Assembly (NCBI GenBank): GCA_014529385.2
Contig: CM043959.1
Location: 50,039,122 to 50,103,121 of the forward strand
DNA: 64,000 nt
Reading direction: 5' to 3'
Source of the DNA: Adiantum capillus-veneris
Lineage: Eukaryota; Streptophyta; Polypodiopsida; Polypodiales; Pteridaceae
Positions 12,342-25,139 of this stretch are shown here, in pieces. How positions within the stretch are numbered: the first letter of the stretch is position 1; the number at the start of each line of letters is the position of its first letter. The translations under genes were made by a program, and so were the position numbers. The notes beneath the pieces were generated by a model. That model did not search any database. It worked only from the letters and a program-made list of their open reading frames with translations, and was not told the origin of the DNA.

Positions 12342-14338
12342 TTATCCTGGGTCAAAAGCTAGCTCAAAATCCCCTACATCATAGGATAACATCAGATTCC
12401 ATATAGCATCGGGTAGCATCAGATACTGCCATATCCCCTGTGCAATTGGCTCATCCAATTGTTGATCATCAATCACAGGTAAAATCATTCGCAATGCACC
12501 TTCACTCTCACTAGTATTGATCATGCATATCTAAATACATCAAGTCTCTGATAAAATCCTCTTCATTAGGCTCAAAAGATGCATCTGAGAACAATTCTCT
12601 ATCTCGTAGAGGCTCAAAATCAAGTAGTGCATCATCTAGCAACTACATCAGATCATCATCGACTGCATCTAAACAAACTTTCTCATGCATGAATATAGAT
12701 TGATTAGTATCCTTAGCATCTGTGTTTGAGAACCCTTCTAAAGCGTCATCTAGTAAGAACATAAGGTCTAGGTCTACCACTTGAGAAGGTTCCTCAATCC
12801 TGCACATCTCAGGTTGTTGCAATAAACGAGGATATTCACATATGACATGCATGCTAAACGCATCTGCAGTAAACTGCTCTTCAAGTCTTTCACCCTCAAC
12901 CACATATCTTTGCACTTCTATAGCACAAAGATAAGCATGCACATTGAAAATTTTATCGATCTACTGCCCTGTCTGTATCATCGACACAATGAAACCAATC
13001 ATATTCATCAACAAGAGATTGCATTTCACTATGCACCCCCTCTGAATCAACATCATCAAGCTCATGATCATTCTGCCATAGTGTGAGTCCTGTGTCACAA
13101 ATTCTTGATAGAGAAGAAGTTAACTCCCTCTCTAAATCACCATCAGCAAATCCAGGATCAGTCTGCCAGATCGATAGCTCTAGTTCAGAGAAACTTTTCA
13201 AAGAAGGAGTTTGCACCCCGTCTGAATCAACGTAATCACGTTGAAGATCACTTTTCCAATTTGGTAGTTGTGCTTCACAAAAGCTTGTCAATGAAGGAGT
13301 CTGCACCCCTTCTGAATCAAGCACATATTCTTGCTTAGCCAAATCCTCAAAATCTGGTACATCCAAATTCGATAAATCTGGTATATCAAAAACCATGGTC
13401 CTGCTGCTCTCAATAGCAGCCCTGCTTTGACCTATAGCATCTATATCATTAATCAACTCTTTGGCAAAACCTGTACCAGTATCTTCAATCACGTCTATGG
13501 TAGAATCTGCACCAGAAAAATTTTGCTCTAATTCTGGTTCAGTAGCAAAAGTAAAAACTATAACTGAATCTTCCTATATGTCCACCTGAATATGACTGCA
13601 CTCATTTACCTGCACAATTTCTTCCTGAGCTTTAGCCAATTCGTTGTTTTGATCCCATGATTTCTTTTCTTCATGTACTACAGGTATATGTTCTGTGAAA
13701 AATTCACCATGTGTAGTTTGAGGCTGTAGAGACTCACCCTCAAGGACTTCTACTTCATGCAAGGCATCTGCAAACCCCAACTTTTCATATACAGCTTTGA
13801 CTATGTCTTCATCATTAGCCTATAAGAAGATAGCATCCTGCACAATAAATTCATCAATCACAGCTTCTAACTTTGATCGTGCTTGTCCTCAGATATCTGC
13901 GTAGTCCAGTAGACTTGAACTCTGTTCCTGATAGATTTTATACTCCTCATAACGTGCTTGCACAATAGCTCCTATGAAATACTCCCAGTCATCGTTGCAA
14001 GCTTTGGTAACTTCTTGAATCTGGTCCTTCACATCTGAACTCACTAACTGCTCAAAATATTTGATCATCAATTCTTCTGGTATCCCTCTTACCTTGGTCT
14101 CCAGCTCATAGCACTCTAGGTATCCCTCTGGATCATATCCATCAAACAGTCGTCTCTTGTCGTATATTGCAACTAAAGCTTCATCCATTTGATTTTTCTT
14201 CTTTATGGTCTCTATTTCAAGTAGAGATCCTTGAACCAATAGAAGCATCTTTGCAAAATCTGGAACTGTTGACTTATCATCAAAACCGTTCGCACTTAAT
14301 TCTGCAATCATCTTCATCATCTGCTCTAAATTCTCCAT
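12342..14338 (-). pseudogene. Gag-like N-terminal domain plus long acidic repeat protein, degraded
   Basis: The frame starts with ATG at 14338, about 40 bp inside the primer site. The first 150 residues look gag-like: a helical start, then FDGYDPEGYLECYE, and a following segment with DDWEYFIGAIVQARYEEY, resembling retrotransposon capsid domains. One frame then continues to 12953 with three isolated stops (TGA at 13889, TAG near 13824, TAG at 13574). Later parts shift frame (12942-12643, 12524-12342). Downstream protein is very rich in Asp and Glu. Between about 13325 and 13045 it repeats a 30-residue unit: DS(E/D)GV at residues 59, 89 and 149 of the segment starting at 13492, and a Trp at 79, 109 and 139. 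Its function is unknown; it might be a spacer or nucleoprotein part of gag. Confidence 0.65.
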
Positions 14339-14361
14339 CTTTACCTCCCACCCCGGCTCAT

Positions 14362-14379
14362 TTCACGTCGGGTTCACCA
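14362..14379 (-). other. Candidate primer binding site
   Basis: On the minus strand TGGTGAACCCGACGTG lies 16 bp downstream of the end of the 5' LTR, the right place for a primer site. I could not match it to a specific tRNA from memory, so the assignment rests on position and the TGG start. Confidence 0.5.
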
Positions 14380-14395
14380 AAGATTCCGGGGGATA

Positions 14396-17300
14396 TGTGT
14401 TCGCTACGTGAGCCGGGCAGACGGGCCTCTTGCTGTGGGAGGTGTGAAAGAGAGAGAACAAGAACAATTGATGCAACTGACTCTGGTAATCGCCTTAATC
14501 ATCAATTAATTGATTAATATGTTTGAGTACAACTTAATCTTTAGCCAAGGTGGACTGTTAACAGCGCCGTCACTTGGATCATCTGCTAACTAGGAGTTTA
14601 AGCTCCCATTTACAGGGTTTACTGGGCCGTTAACGACACCGGACTTAACAGAATGATTAATCAAACATTAGCTGATGACGGTGATGGAAACTCCCTCATG
14701 TCTCTTTATCTGCCTCTTCTACTTTTGAGATTCTGCAAACCTCGTGTAAGTTCGCTTTGTCGATCATCATCCTTCAATAATAATCAACAGTGCTGCAACT
14801 TCCCATTCTATATGCTTCGCACTAGCTTCAACCAGGCCTTTCGACCAGGCCTTGGCTTGCTCAAGCCTCCACAAACTCTTCTCGACCTTGATTTGCTTTA
14901 ATCACTTCACGCTTTGCTTGCTCGATTTAACCTCGACAAGATTTTCTTTGCTTGCTTGCCTCGCCAAGCTTACCCTCTTGCTCAGGCTTCGCTTGCTTGC
15001 CTCCACAAGACTCTTCTCGAACCTGGCTTGCACTAACCAAGCTCTGCTTTTACTTGTAATCCTCTTCTCGCCTTGCTTCGTTCGTATTTTCCGTGGCTTG
15101 AGAGGGAGAGCTTGTATCTTCTTTTGCTTCTCCCCTTCTTGCTTTTATATTCCTCCTTTGCTTTGACTCCCCAACACGAGAGAGAGAGAGAGAAAGCATT
15201 GAGCGGTTTTCCCTTCTTGCGTGGCGTCATCCGACGCTTGCTCAGGCTAGAGATTTTTTTTTCTTCTCCTACGCAGCTCACTACTCGTCGCTTGTACGCT
15301 TTGGCCATGTTTTGTTCCTTTGCTTTCCCACTTATTCACTCCCTCTCTTAATTTAGGGTGACCTCGGGCGGCCTTTTGGCCATTTCCTTGGGCGGCCTAT
15401 CCTTCGTGGCTTGGCTTGGTCAGGCTCCACATTAGGCATACATATCACTTTAGTGCATCGCTAAGTTTCCCAATGGCGGAATCTGGGTACACTTTACCGG
15501 CCATGCAATGGGTTAGCCCACATTAAGCATACATACCGGCAAAATTGGCAGCATTCGGTACACTTACCGTCCATGCAGTGTCGACTAAGGCATTGTCAAG
15601 CACAGCATTTCGTATACATTCCAGATAAGGCAATTCCAAGCAGAATATCTTTCTCCTAACAGTCCTTGACTAATAATATGATCGTGAATTTTGATGTCCA
15701 TATCAGCATCTCGAATAATGAAAAAATTACCTAGCTCAGCAATGCCGACAATTGTCATCGGCCTCAAGCCTTCTTATCTGATCAAGCGAAACTCTGTTTG
15801 ACGAGCCCTAAATCCCTATAAACCTCTCAAGCTGCATAAAATGCATACAAACCCTATTGAGGCTGCAAAATTCCCAGATGGCACATCGATTGAGCGGACC
15901 AGACTGGTACGGAGCCGGCCCTCGGTGAATCTTTAACAGCCCATATCTTGGTGACCGCGACTCCGATTGCTGATCTGGAAACACCAACGCGCTCCACAAA
16001 GTGAGCACTTCAAGCCCGTGCATTCATTTCATTTTTGTCACCTCAGATGCAGTTGCCCAATCTGGTACGGATCTGCAATCGAATTGAACTTTAAACTGCC
16101 ATAACTTCTTCACCGTAGCTCCTATCGACGAGCCGTAAAGACAGGCCGGTAGAGCACTTCAAGCACTACAGTTCTAGATCATAATCTCTCATCTGTGCTC
16201 ACTTCAAGCATAATCATTTTTGGCATCATTAAGGCAGATCATTTTTTGGGCGGCCTTTTGGCCATTTCCTTGGGCGCCCTATGCTTCGTGGCTTGGCTTG
16301 GTCAGGCTCCACATTAGGCATACATATCGCTTTAGTGCATCGCTAAGTTTCCCAATGGCGGAATCTGGGTACACTTTACCGGCCATGCAATGGGTTAGCC
16401 CACATTAAGCATACATACCGGCAAGGCATTGGCAGCATTCGGCACACTTACCGGCCATGCAGTGTCGGCTAAGGCATTGTCAAGCACAGCATTTCGTATA
16501 CATTCCGGACAAGGCAACGCCAAGCAAAATATCTTTCTCCTAGCATTCCTTGACTAATAATATCATCGTGAATTTTGATGTCCATATCAGCATCTCGAAT
16601 AATGAAAAAATTACCCAGCTCAGCAATGCCGACAATTGTCATCGGCCTCAAGCCTTATTATCTGATCAAGCGAAACTTTGTCTGACGAGCCGTAAATCCC
16701 TGCAGACCTCTCAAACTGCATAAAATGCATACAAACCCTACTGAGGTTGCAAAATTCCCAGATGTCACACCGATTGAGCGGCCAAACTGGGGAGCCGGCC
16801 CCCGGTGAGTCTTTAACGGCCTATATCTTGGCGACCGGGACTCCAATTGCTGATCTGAAAAGACCGACGCGCTCCACAAAGTGAGCACTTCAAGCCCGTG
16901 AATTCATTTCATTTTTTTCACCTCAGCTGCAGTTGCCCAATCTGGTACGGATCTGCAATTGACTTGAACTTTAAACTGCCATAACTTCTTCACCGTAGCT
17001 CCTATCAACGAGCCGTTGATAGCGGGAAAAAGAGCAGTGCAATCGGGTGGCCTCTGTACTCGTGCACACTCCACAAACCACGCCTCATGCAAACAAGCAA
17101 AGAACAAAACAAAGGGGGCACCACCCTAAATTAAGAGGTTTAGGGACCTCACACATAGTGCACATAGGCAAGTGAGACTTCTGGCATTATGATGGCATCA
17201 AAACATATGGCAAAACACATAGAAACGAAGCTTAGGGACCTTATGTAGCATATATATACACAAGACATCAGCTTAACAATACAACGGCATCTGATCATAC

Positions 17301-18769
17301 ATAACAAGGATATAGAGAAGCAAGCCAAGGATGGCATAATCCCTTGTCAAAAACAATCAACCCAGCAAGTAGGTATGATCCTACTAGCAACACATCAATA
17401 CCTTAGAGAATGATGGCGAGGATGGTGGCCATGGAGCATGAGAGAAGACTCCTTATTTAGGTTTTGGGGCTAGTAATGTAGCATACTAGAGGGAGAGAGA
17501 GAGAGGGAGAGAGAGTAGAGCTCCATCCATAGCTCCTCGTTGTGAGCAATGTCGTCATAGCTTCATTGCTTGGTGAAGGGGTGAAGTGTTGGTTTTGAGT
17601 GAGAGAAGGCCTCCTTATATAGGTTTCTGAGAGGGTTTAGGATTAGGGATAAACATGCTTAAATCCGCTAATTGGGGTTACTTTTTGCTTAGGGTGGTCA
17701 ACAGATTGAGGTCACCTGATATGTCACCATCAAGATATTCTCTAGAGTGATGTGAGAGGGGAGGGTAAATGCTGATTTTTCTGGTTGTGACACATGGGGA
17801 TAAGGCCTTGACCAGCATTTAAGAGCAGGTAAGGTGGCTGTTGAAACTGGAGGTTCTGCACATGTCAGGGGGGGGCCTGCTGGGTCCTCCTGAATATCAA
17901 ATTCTCAAAAAATCCTCAACCATGGCTTCTTTTGACATGTGTTCTTTGAAAAAATCAGCACGTCTCTTTTCAACTCAAAAGTCTTTATCCCTGTTGACTC
18001 ACCTTTACCATAAGATTTTCTCCTTTTCTCTTCCTGTAACTGCATTGTTGATGCCCAATCACTGCTTCTAGTAGCGGTGAACTGTTACCTACCAAATACT
18101 TATGGTGCAGTAAAAAATATTTACCATGGGTTAAAAAATTACTGTAGGTAAAAAGTGATTTGTATTTACCATGTAGGTGAAAAATATTTACTGTAGGTAA
18201 AAAATATTTAATGTGGTAAAAAAGTGAAAACGGAGTATGCTGTGTTGTGAGTCCACACGAACATCCTCGTGTAAATTTCACTAGAAATTCACACCTAGAA
18301 TGGGCTATTCTGTAAGATATAGGTTGTAGGCGTGCATAAGAGCTCATTCCCACGTATCCTCTGTCCATGGCACTTTTTACTCTTTGGTGCTTGTGAAGTA
18401 GATTTTTTTTCTCTTTCGAGATCCCTTGGACTAGAGTATCCTCATCTCCCCAACAACTGATTGTGCCTTTATTGCATCTTCAGAAGGGGTCCTAAAAACC
18501 ATGCATCACCGTAAAGACAGGCCGGTAGAGCACTTCAAGAACTACAGTTCTAGATCATAATCTCTCATCTGTGCTCACTTCGAGCATAATCATTTTTGGC
18601 ATCATTAAGGCATCTGTTGGCCCTTTTAAGCCGCATCTGACATACATTAATCATTAAACTTGGCTTGTTAACAAGCCATGATCACTGACCACTTAATGTA
18701 TAGGCTTCAAGAAGCTTAGCTTTCATTTCTCTGCTCTTTTTCTCTACATGGCAGCGGAGCTGCACGACA
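14396..18769 (-). repeat. Right (5') LTR of the non-autonomous element, enlarged
   Basis: It is homologous to 9375-11770 but rearranged. The 15366-16247 segment is repeated directly at 16248-17015 (period 882 bp). The second copy is split by an insertion at 17016-18508 and resumes at GTAAAGACAGG (18511). A short GA run (15177-15195) replaces the 390-bp segment present in the other LTR. Confidence 0.75.
17016..18508. mobile_element. 1.5-kb insertion of unknown class within the right LTR
   Basis: The intact LTR sequence CGAGCCGTAAAGAC seen at 11509 and 16130 is split here: CGAGCCG ends at 17015 and GTAAAGAC resumes at 18511. The bases CCG occur at both junctions (17013-17015 and 18509-18511), a possible 3-bp target duplication. 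No terminal inverted repeats or coding domains are seen. The insert holds an AT-rich minisatellite (about 18085-18225) made of TAAAAAATATTTAC and TGTAGG units. Confidence 0.6.
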
Positions 18770-18862
18770 CTGTACCTGTCCCTGTAACCTATAACCTGTA
18801 GTCTGCAACCCGTACCTGTACATGTCCCTGTAACCTGTAACCTATAGTCTGCAACCTGTAAT
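18770..18862 (+). repeat. CCTGTAACC minisatellite
   Basis: The block CCTGTAACCTATAACCTG then TAGTCTGCAACC recurs about twice with a roughly 50-bp period, mixed with shorter CCTGTACCTGT units. It begins at the outer edge of the right LTR, and a similar CCTGTACCTGTG lies at 9340-9352 outside the left LTR. Confidence 0.55.
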
Positions 18863-21800
18863 CCCGAATTTGGAAGCTTGAAGCTCGAAGCAGAAGGTAC
18901 TCGAAGAAGATCCTCCATGGGGGCACGAAAAGAATGTGAGCGGGATGGAAACACACAGAATGCCTCTATAATGACCCAACACACACTCTTGGGAAGATAC
19001 ACACACACGCTATGGGGCACCACTCGGCTTACACAACCAATCTGGCCGAGACAGGAAACACACCTATGGAGTGAGAGGGGAGAGACTATCCGTTTTCCCA
19101 CTCCACATAGAGAGACACTCACACACACACACCCAAAAACTTAGCTCAAAAGAGGAGATTTTATGATGTTTAGATACAACTGAGCTTGGTCCAACACCAA
19201 TGGGGCCAACAACTCACACAATATGGGTAAAATATGCCAGATACAATCATAAATTGGAGGATAAGCTTACACAGCCAAAACAACGAAAAACAAGTGAGGA
19301 ATTTGGAAAAATGGACAGCGCCATTGCATCCGAAACGGCCCAAAACCCCTGCCTACAATGTCCAAGTGCTCAAATCCGACCTCGGATGAGAGCAGTTTAC
19401 GACCAAAACAGGCCTAAAAAACCCCAAAAACACAGTTGCGGCTGTTCCTCCTCTCTTCTCCACTCTTTTTCTGATCTTCTCTCTGTTTTTTCAGTTCCCA
19501 CACTTAGCTTTATGACTTGGGAACCCTTGGCCTTTTAGATGACCTCAAACGGACCCCGAAGAGGCCAAAAACTGACCTCGCAGTGCATAGTTGTCACCTT
19601 TTTGCATCATCCGCACACCTGCCACTCAGCTTTTTTCAATAATGCATCCCACAACCACGTGAAGTGGCCCCAAAATATGGTCCTCATGATGACCTTTTTT
19701 TATAATTAGCACAAGAAAACACCCACGTCGTGTCCGTACTTATCCACGTGCAAATATTGACCCCATTTGACCTCCTGACGCCACTAGATGCCATCTGATG
19801 CACCTGCTTCCCTCATGTCGTCGGCCCGCAGATAGCTTCCTCAAGAATTTTTACGCACTACCAACTCCTCATTATTATAGAAAAAATACACTGGTACTGG
19901 TAATAGTGAGAATCGATGCACTATGTACATGTTGTCCTACCTGTACACATGTGGGCCCCACGTAACCACCTGGCTCTGGAAAATGGGCAATCCTTTATTC
20001 GATGCACCATGCATGTGTATGTACATATGCGCAATCCCTTGCTCCAAAAAACTCCTGACAACATTCAAATTTTGTTATTTCATTTACTTTACAAAAGTGT
20101 TTAACGTTCAAATTTTGTTAAGTCATAAAGCGTTCCTATGGACTAATCGGATCGAGAATCGGACTCTTGAACTATTAAATATGGTCTTTATTTACTCAAA
20201 ATTTATAGGTTGATATGGAAAAATTAAACCTCAAGTCTATTTTTAAAGATAAGAGTTGACCCTCAATAAAGGAGTATTTATAGGAAAGAGAGAGGAAAGG
20301 AAGAGTATTTTTAGAAGAGAAAGAGTAGAAGGAGTATTTTTAGGAAAGGAGGAGTCTCTTTAGAAAAGAAAGAGGAGGGAATCAAGTTTAGAGTTTTTCT
20401 CTTGGAAGCCAAGTTTCTTCTAAAATTAGAGAATGGAAAACGCGTATTATAATGTTTCATGCCATAAATAAATAAAATAATAATAATAATTATTTTTTAG
20501 AGTCGCGAACGGACACTATCTTTCTATTTTTCGCTATTCTTAGCTTATGCTTTTGGCTCTTGAGAGCCTATATAAAGAGTTCTCTTCTCTCACTTTCAAG
20601 AGACACACATAGAAGTTCTCTTGCCATAACATCGGAGTTACCTTCTCTCCCTCAACATCTCACCCTCAACCCATCTCCATCTTCAACTCTCTCTCTACCA
20701 TCATCATATCGCCCTTCGAATTCTTGAGCCTTTTTCTCTCTTTCCCCCTTCTCTTTCCCTATATGATGGCCCCAAAGTGAGTGCCTCAAAACTCGAAGGA
20801 TGCTCTTATCGTTCCACCTCTAAAGAAGGTAAAAAAGAAGGTATCATCTACTCCAATTATAACTTAAGTTGAGGTATCGACTCTGAAAGAAGGTAAAATT
20901 GTCCAATCTCCAATACGGGAGGTATTCAAACATGTCGCTAATCTGATAAGATAAATTTATAATTTTGCATTTCTATTCATGTTGACTTGGGAAGCTAAGC
21001 ATAGAGATTCCTTTAAACCCTCCAGGAAACGTGATTCCACAAGAAACAAGCATATGTTTTCCTAGATTAGTGAAAGACTGTTTGATAAATTGGACATATT
21101 GCTTGATAAATTGTTATTGTTTGATAAGTTGATACTCATTGATATGAACAGCTGGTTGATCATGTTTGAAGAATCATTTAAAGAGAAGAATTATTGCAAG
21201 AATATTTATTGTGCCTCAAGAGTAGCGAGATGATTCCGCGGTTAGCGGAGATTAAGCCAAGGTTATCAAGTCTCTCTTGTTTCTCGCGGTTAACGGTATG
21301 CCTGGCGATTAGCAAGATGCCTCGCGATTAGCGCGGGATGCCTCACAGTTAGCAAGATGCCTCATGGTTATCGAGATAAGAGGGTTGCACAATTCTCAGT
21401 CAGCTAATAAATCCTTTGCAAAGGCTGTATTGGTTAGGCAGAGAAAGTTCGCAAGTAGTCGCAAACTCATAAAAATTTGGAAAAGTTCCTTTTGTTGAGA
21501 TATAGTGATGTCTTCATTAGGCCTTGTTTAAATTGTTTTGGTATTGTTTTAAGGGCTATTTAAAAGAACCTGTGGCTGGTATTAATTAAGGAACACTGTT
21601 TGTATATGTAAAACAATATGGTAGTAATTAGAAAACAAGCTAAAAAGTGTGAGTGTGGGGTGGAAAGTGGGGGACTGGCTCAGGTTGCCAGTCAAGGATG
21701 GGTGGTCTTGATTAGTCAAGAAACTCTCCACTCCCTCTTATTAAGAGAAGAAAATTAGAGACTCATTGTGCCAAGAGTCAAGAAATCCCTAATATACGTG

Positions 21801-22258
21801 TCCCCTCAAAGTTTTGGACTCGATTAGTTGGGTACTTTTTACAAGATTACCAGTTAGTTTATACTATGTCTCATGTCATATTCAGGATGTATGAATGGTG
21901 ATTGTGCCCCTTAAACATGGGAAAAAAGATGTTGTCTATGGATTCTAATTATGTCAATGGGATTTCATCTCTATGTTATAGGAAATAGATTTCCTTAGAA
22001 TCCTTGATTTATCGACCTGGCTTGTGGTATATGACCCTTACAACCATGATCACGATGGATAGAGCACTTCCTCTCTTATATTTCTCATACATATGCTTCG
22101 TGGAAATGAGGTAGGGTGAGAATGAAGGAAGGCCATCTATCAAGTCGTCCCAATCTTTAGCATGATTTTGGTTTTCCATGTGAAATTTTTTTAGGTCTTT
22201 GTTTTTTTCCTTGACCTAGTGTTTTAGTGGTCCAAATTTTTCAAAAATCAAGGGGAGT
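18863..22258. other. 3.4 kb with no confident gene; decayed retroelement leader possible
   Basis: No conserved domain was found on either strand. A good TATA box (TATATAAA at 20569-20576) is followed by a CT-rich leader. Further on, about 20764-20950, there is a weak plus-strand frame beginning MMAPK and rich in Lys/Val with two stops, which could be a gag N-terminus. A purine tract (AAGGGGAG, 22251-22258) ends the interval at the start of the next repeat. A small tandem repeat at 21298-21377 is listed separately. Confidence 0.4.
21298..21377 (+). repeat. Short tandem repeat, 19-21 bp unit
   Basis: Four units start ATGCCT at 21298, 21317, 21338 and 21357, each carrying a GCGATTAGC-like core with base changes. 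Related GCGGTTAGCGG text occurs at 21237 and 21286. Confidence 0.6.
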
Positions 22259-23431
22259 GTTCTAATAAAAAATAGCATGAACATAGTGATCATTTCATTA
22301 GAATAGATTTCTAATGAGCATAATAAGAGTGTTGGGTGGAGAGAGAGCCACAAAAAGCATAACACCTAGTTAGATAGCATAAACAATACTTCAAAAGAGA
22401 GATAAATTAAGTTATTGATGACAATTGAGGATCGGATTTACATGGAGCCAGGTCCCCCATCCAAAATTCTTTGTATTATAGGTTTCCCCATCAAGGGAGA
22501 CATTTTAGAATACAATTCTTTGTGCTCCTTCAGTGACTAGCTAGTGCAATGAAGATGAAAGATTCAAGCACTAAGCAAAACACTTATAAAACACAACATC
22601 AATTCCCTCACGTCTCAGACCCAAGACCTCACACACCTTCGAAGATGGTGAGAGCTAGTGGGGTATAAGAGTAGATTGAGAGGAAGGAGTAGTCTTACGA
22701 GAAAGATGTACATCTCCTCACATAATCACTCATATTAGCATAGCATAGCTTAGTAATTAGCATGGTAGGGGAGATGAGCATGCATTGAAGCTTGGCTCTT
22801 GGTTGGATTTGCATTACAAAGCCAAGAGTTGTTGGTGTAGGCCTCCCTTCTCACAAGCTTGGAGTAGGTGATAAGATTTCTATTAAAGCTTGAGAAGAAG
22901 AGAGAGAGAGTCTTCTTGCTTCACACATGAGCTAGTGTGAGTGTGTGTGGAATAATTCCTTGAGAAATTCATCCCCCTCTCTCTCTTGGTCGACCCCTCA
23001 TGCTATTTCCTCTTGATGGCATCCCATTGTTCCCCTGTAGGCTTAGTCAATGAAAATTAAGTAGCATAAGTGATAGCCTTCTAACATGTGTCGCCCTTTC
23101 CCCTTTTGTGAGAGCTTTAGGTAATTAATTAATGCAACTAAACTCTCATTGGACCCCTTTTTCTTGTGGTCAACCAATAGGAATCGTGCAAGCCATTGGG
23201 TTGTTGAATGCTCATTGGACCCCTTGGGAGACTGCCCAATAGTCTTCTAGAGAGCTTAATTATTATTGGTTATTATATTAAGCGACTTTCAATTAATTAA
23301 ACTATATTTACTTTAGGCTAATTCTCATTGGTCCACCTCCATGGCCATTCAATAGGATTTGAGTGCACCTTGTGGGCATCTGGGCTAGGGAGCTGACATG
23401 TGTCCCTTAGTATTCCCTTTGTGTAAAAGAA

Positions 23432-23473
<42 letters not shown>

Positions 23474-23705
23474 CTCTCTCATACCCTACTTACAGGGCTC
23501 GCCCCCTCCTATGTAGGAACCTTTGAAGACTTTTTGTACACTCACAAAGCATCCAATTTAACTAAGCTTTGACCTTTGGACACAACCTTTGAATTTTGGA
23601 ACCTTAGCATTTTGGAAGTATTAATGAGCTGAACCTTAGGGTCTTTAAATCCCATTGTTGCACATTGCTCTTTTGCATATGGTCCCCCCTTTGGATCCCT
23701 ATTGT
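22259..23705 (-). repeat. 1.4-kb LTR-like repeat, inverted relative to 42514-43917
   Basis: Its reverse complement aligns along its length with 42514-43917. Shared landmarks include the GGATCCAAAG start, a GT/CA microsatellite (23435-23471 here), the blocks about AATTAATTAA and TCATTGGACC, and the TTAGCATGAAC end. The 42.5-kb copy is followed by a methionine-type primer site and gypsy gag, which suggests this is a solo or truncated gypsy LTR. The end near 23705 directly meets the MITE end at 23709. TG...CA termini are not clear. Confidence 0.65.
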
Positions 23706-23708
23706 GGC

Positions 23709-23863
23709 TCGGGGGGTTCACTATGTATAAAATTACCATATCACGTGCGTTCAAGACATGTTTGTAAAACCCCTTATCTATGAGTTTGTTTAGGAATATA
23801 ACATACCCTTTTCTTTTAAAATCTATAAGTTTTTTTCAAATTTGAAAAGGTAATGCCCTTCTG
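23709..23863 (+). mobile_element. MITE end fragment (same family as 32324-32569)
   Basis: About 155 bp starting CGGGGGGTTCACTATG closely match the left part of the complete MITE at 32.3 kb, including ATCACGTGCGTTCAAGAC. The right terminal repeat is missing, so this copy is truncated. Confidence 0.7.
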
Positions 23864-24099
23864 TATTAGGAAAATAATACCCCCAAGGCTTCCACAAGTA
23901 TGTCTGCTTATGAATTCTATCAATCTTCCATAGTAGAGTGACACGCTCTACTTGGTGTTTGGGAGATGTGGTCTCCGTGAAAACTTGATTTAAGCATGCA
24001 TACTACTTCACATTTGTGTACAATAAAGAAAAAGAGAGTCTTATAAGACAAAAACTTTTTTCATTTTAAGCATTCGTACATTTTTTTACTCTAGGGAAG

Positions 24100-25100
24100 C
24101 ATTGTAAGCATTGACAAGGTTTAGGTTATCCTTTAGTTGTATGCCTTGCATCCATATAGCATCCTTAAAAGGAAAATTCTTAAACTTAACAAGATATTTT
24201 TGGATAGTATTACCACCTCTTAGTACCTTGTCTTCATGTCAGAGAATGGATCGGGCTACAACACCTCTTCTTGGTCCTCGATCTCTGGTGGGTTTTCAAT
24301 AGTTGGTTCTTGAGGTTGGATCTCTGTTGTAAGGCTTTAGTAGGCTCACATGAAAAGCATTGTGTATTAGCCAATGGCTGGGCAACTTGAGTTGATAGGC
24401 CATCTCATTGATTGGTCTAAGAATTGGGAAGGGGCCATATTACCTTATTGCTAATTAAGCATAGTACTTTTGGTGTCCCGTAGGATTCTTGCCCGTCGTG
24501 TGCCTTAATCGAGCCTTCAAAAATTTAAGTAAGACCCAATCATTTGTTTAAAGGCTTGGGCTCTTTTGAGCTTATCAACAGTAGACTTTTGCCTTTGATG
24601 TGAGATAGAGATAGCATCCTTAATCTTTTGGAAAGATTCTTGTAGGCCTTGACTATACTCATCTGCAACAAAGATCTTCCCGTGTACTTTAAGTAGCAAG
24701 GGATTTTTTGATCTTCCCTCAATTACCTTGAAAGGTGTTTTTCCTGTGGAAGTATGTATTGTGTTATTGTAGGCATACTTCACTAAGGGTAAGTACTTCT
24801 CCCATTGGGATCTTTGATCTAATTTCGTTACATAGGCTTTTAGTAGATCAAGAATTGTTAGGTTATCTATTTTACTTTGGCCATTTGTTTATGGGTGATG
24901 GGCCAAAGAGAAGTTTAGCCTTGTCCCTAAATTCTCAAAGAGATCCTTCTAAAAATTACTGGTCATTCTAGGATCTCTATCCGACACTATGGACATTGGC
25001 AAGCCATGGTACTTGAAGATTTGTGAAATGAAGAGGGTTCCCATTTGATGGGCTTTGATAGTCTTTTTGACAGGAATCAAATGATCTTGTTTACTTAACT
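24100..25100 (-). pseudogene. Chromovirus (Ty3/gypsy) integrase core to chromodomain, degraded
   Basis: Read from 25080 down, this gives the integrase core: IPVKKTIKAHQ, a HGLPMSIVSDRDPR block containing the second catalytic Asp, and KYAYNNTIHTSTGKTPF after it. The integrase C-terminal region follows with the [19 protein letters not shown] motif (about 24400). Then comes a chromodomain-like stretch with YLVKFKNFPFKDAIWM near 24190. Stops interrupt several points. The order integrase then chromodomain is diagnostic of plant chromoviruses. The catalytic Glu block is partly eroded. RT is not present upstream. Confidence 0.75.
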
Positions 25101-25139
25101 TGTTTACTATCCTTCATATTCCCATATTACCATGGATAG

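Larger units (their letters stand above)
9375..18769 (-). mobile_element. Large non-autonomous LTR element with a gag-like acidic ORF and no pol
   Basis: Two long direct repeats, 9375-11770 and 14396-18769, bracket a 2.6-kb interior. Read on the minus strand each repeat begins TGTC(A/G)TGCAG and ends GAACACA. A candidate primer site lies just inside the upstream (right) repeat, followed by an ATG and a gag-like reading frame. No protease, RT, RNase H or integrase is recognisable, so the element fits the large-derivative or TR-GAG type that depends on enzymes from elsewhere. The LTRs differ by several indels: 10182-10570 is absent from the right copy, which also has a duplication and an insertion. 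No matching target duplication was found, so the outer limits could be off by a few bases. Confidence 0.75.

Noticed and set aside
14340-14379. A tRNA gene 3' end (GGGTTCACCA)
   Set aside because: No cloverleaf could be drawn upstream; position next to the LTR fits a primer site instead.
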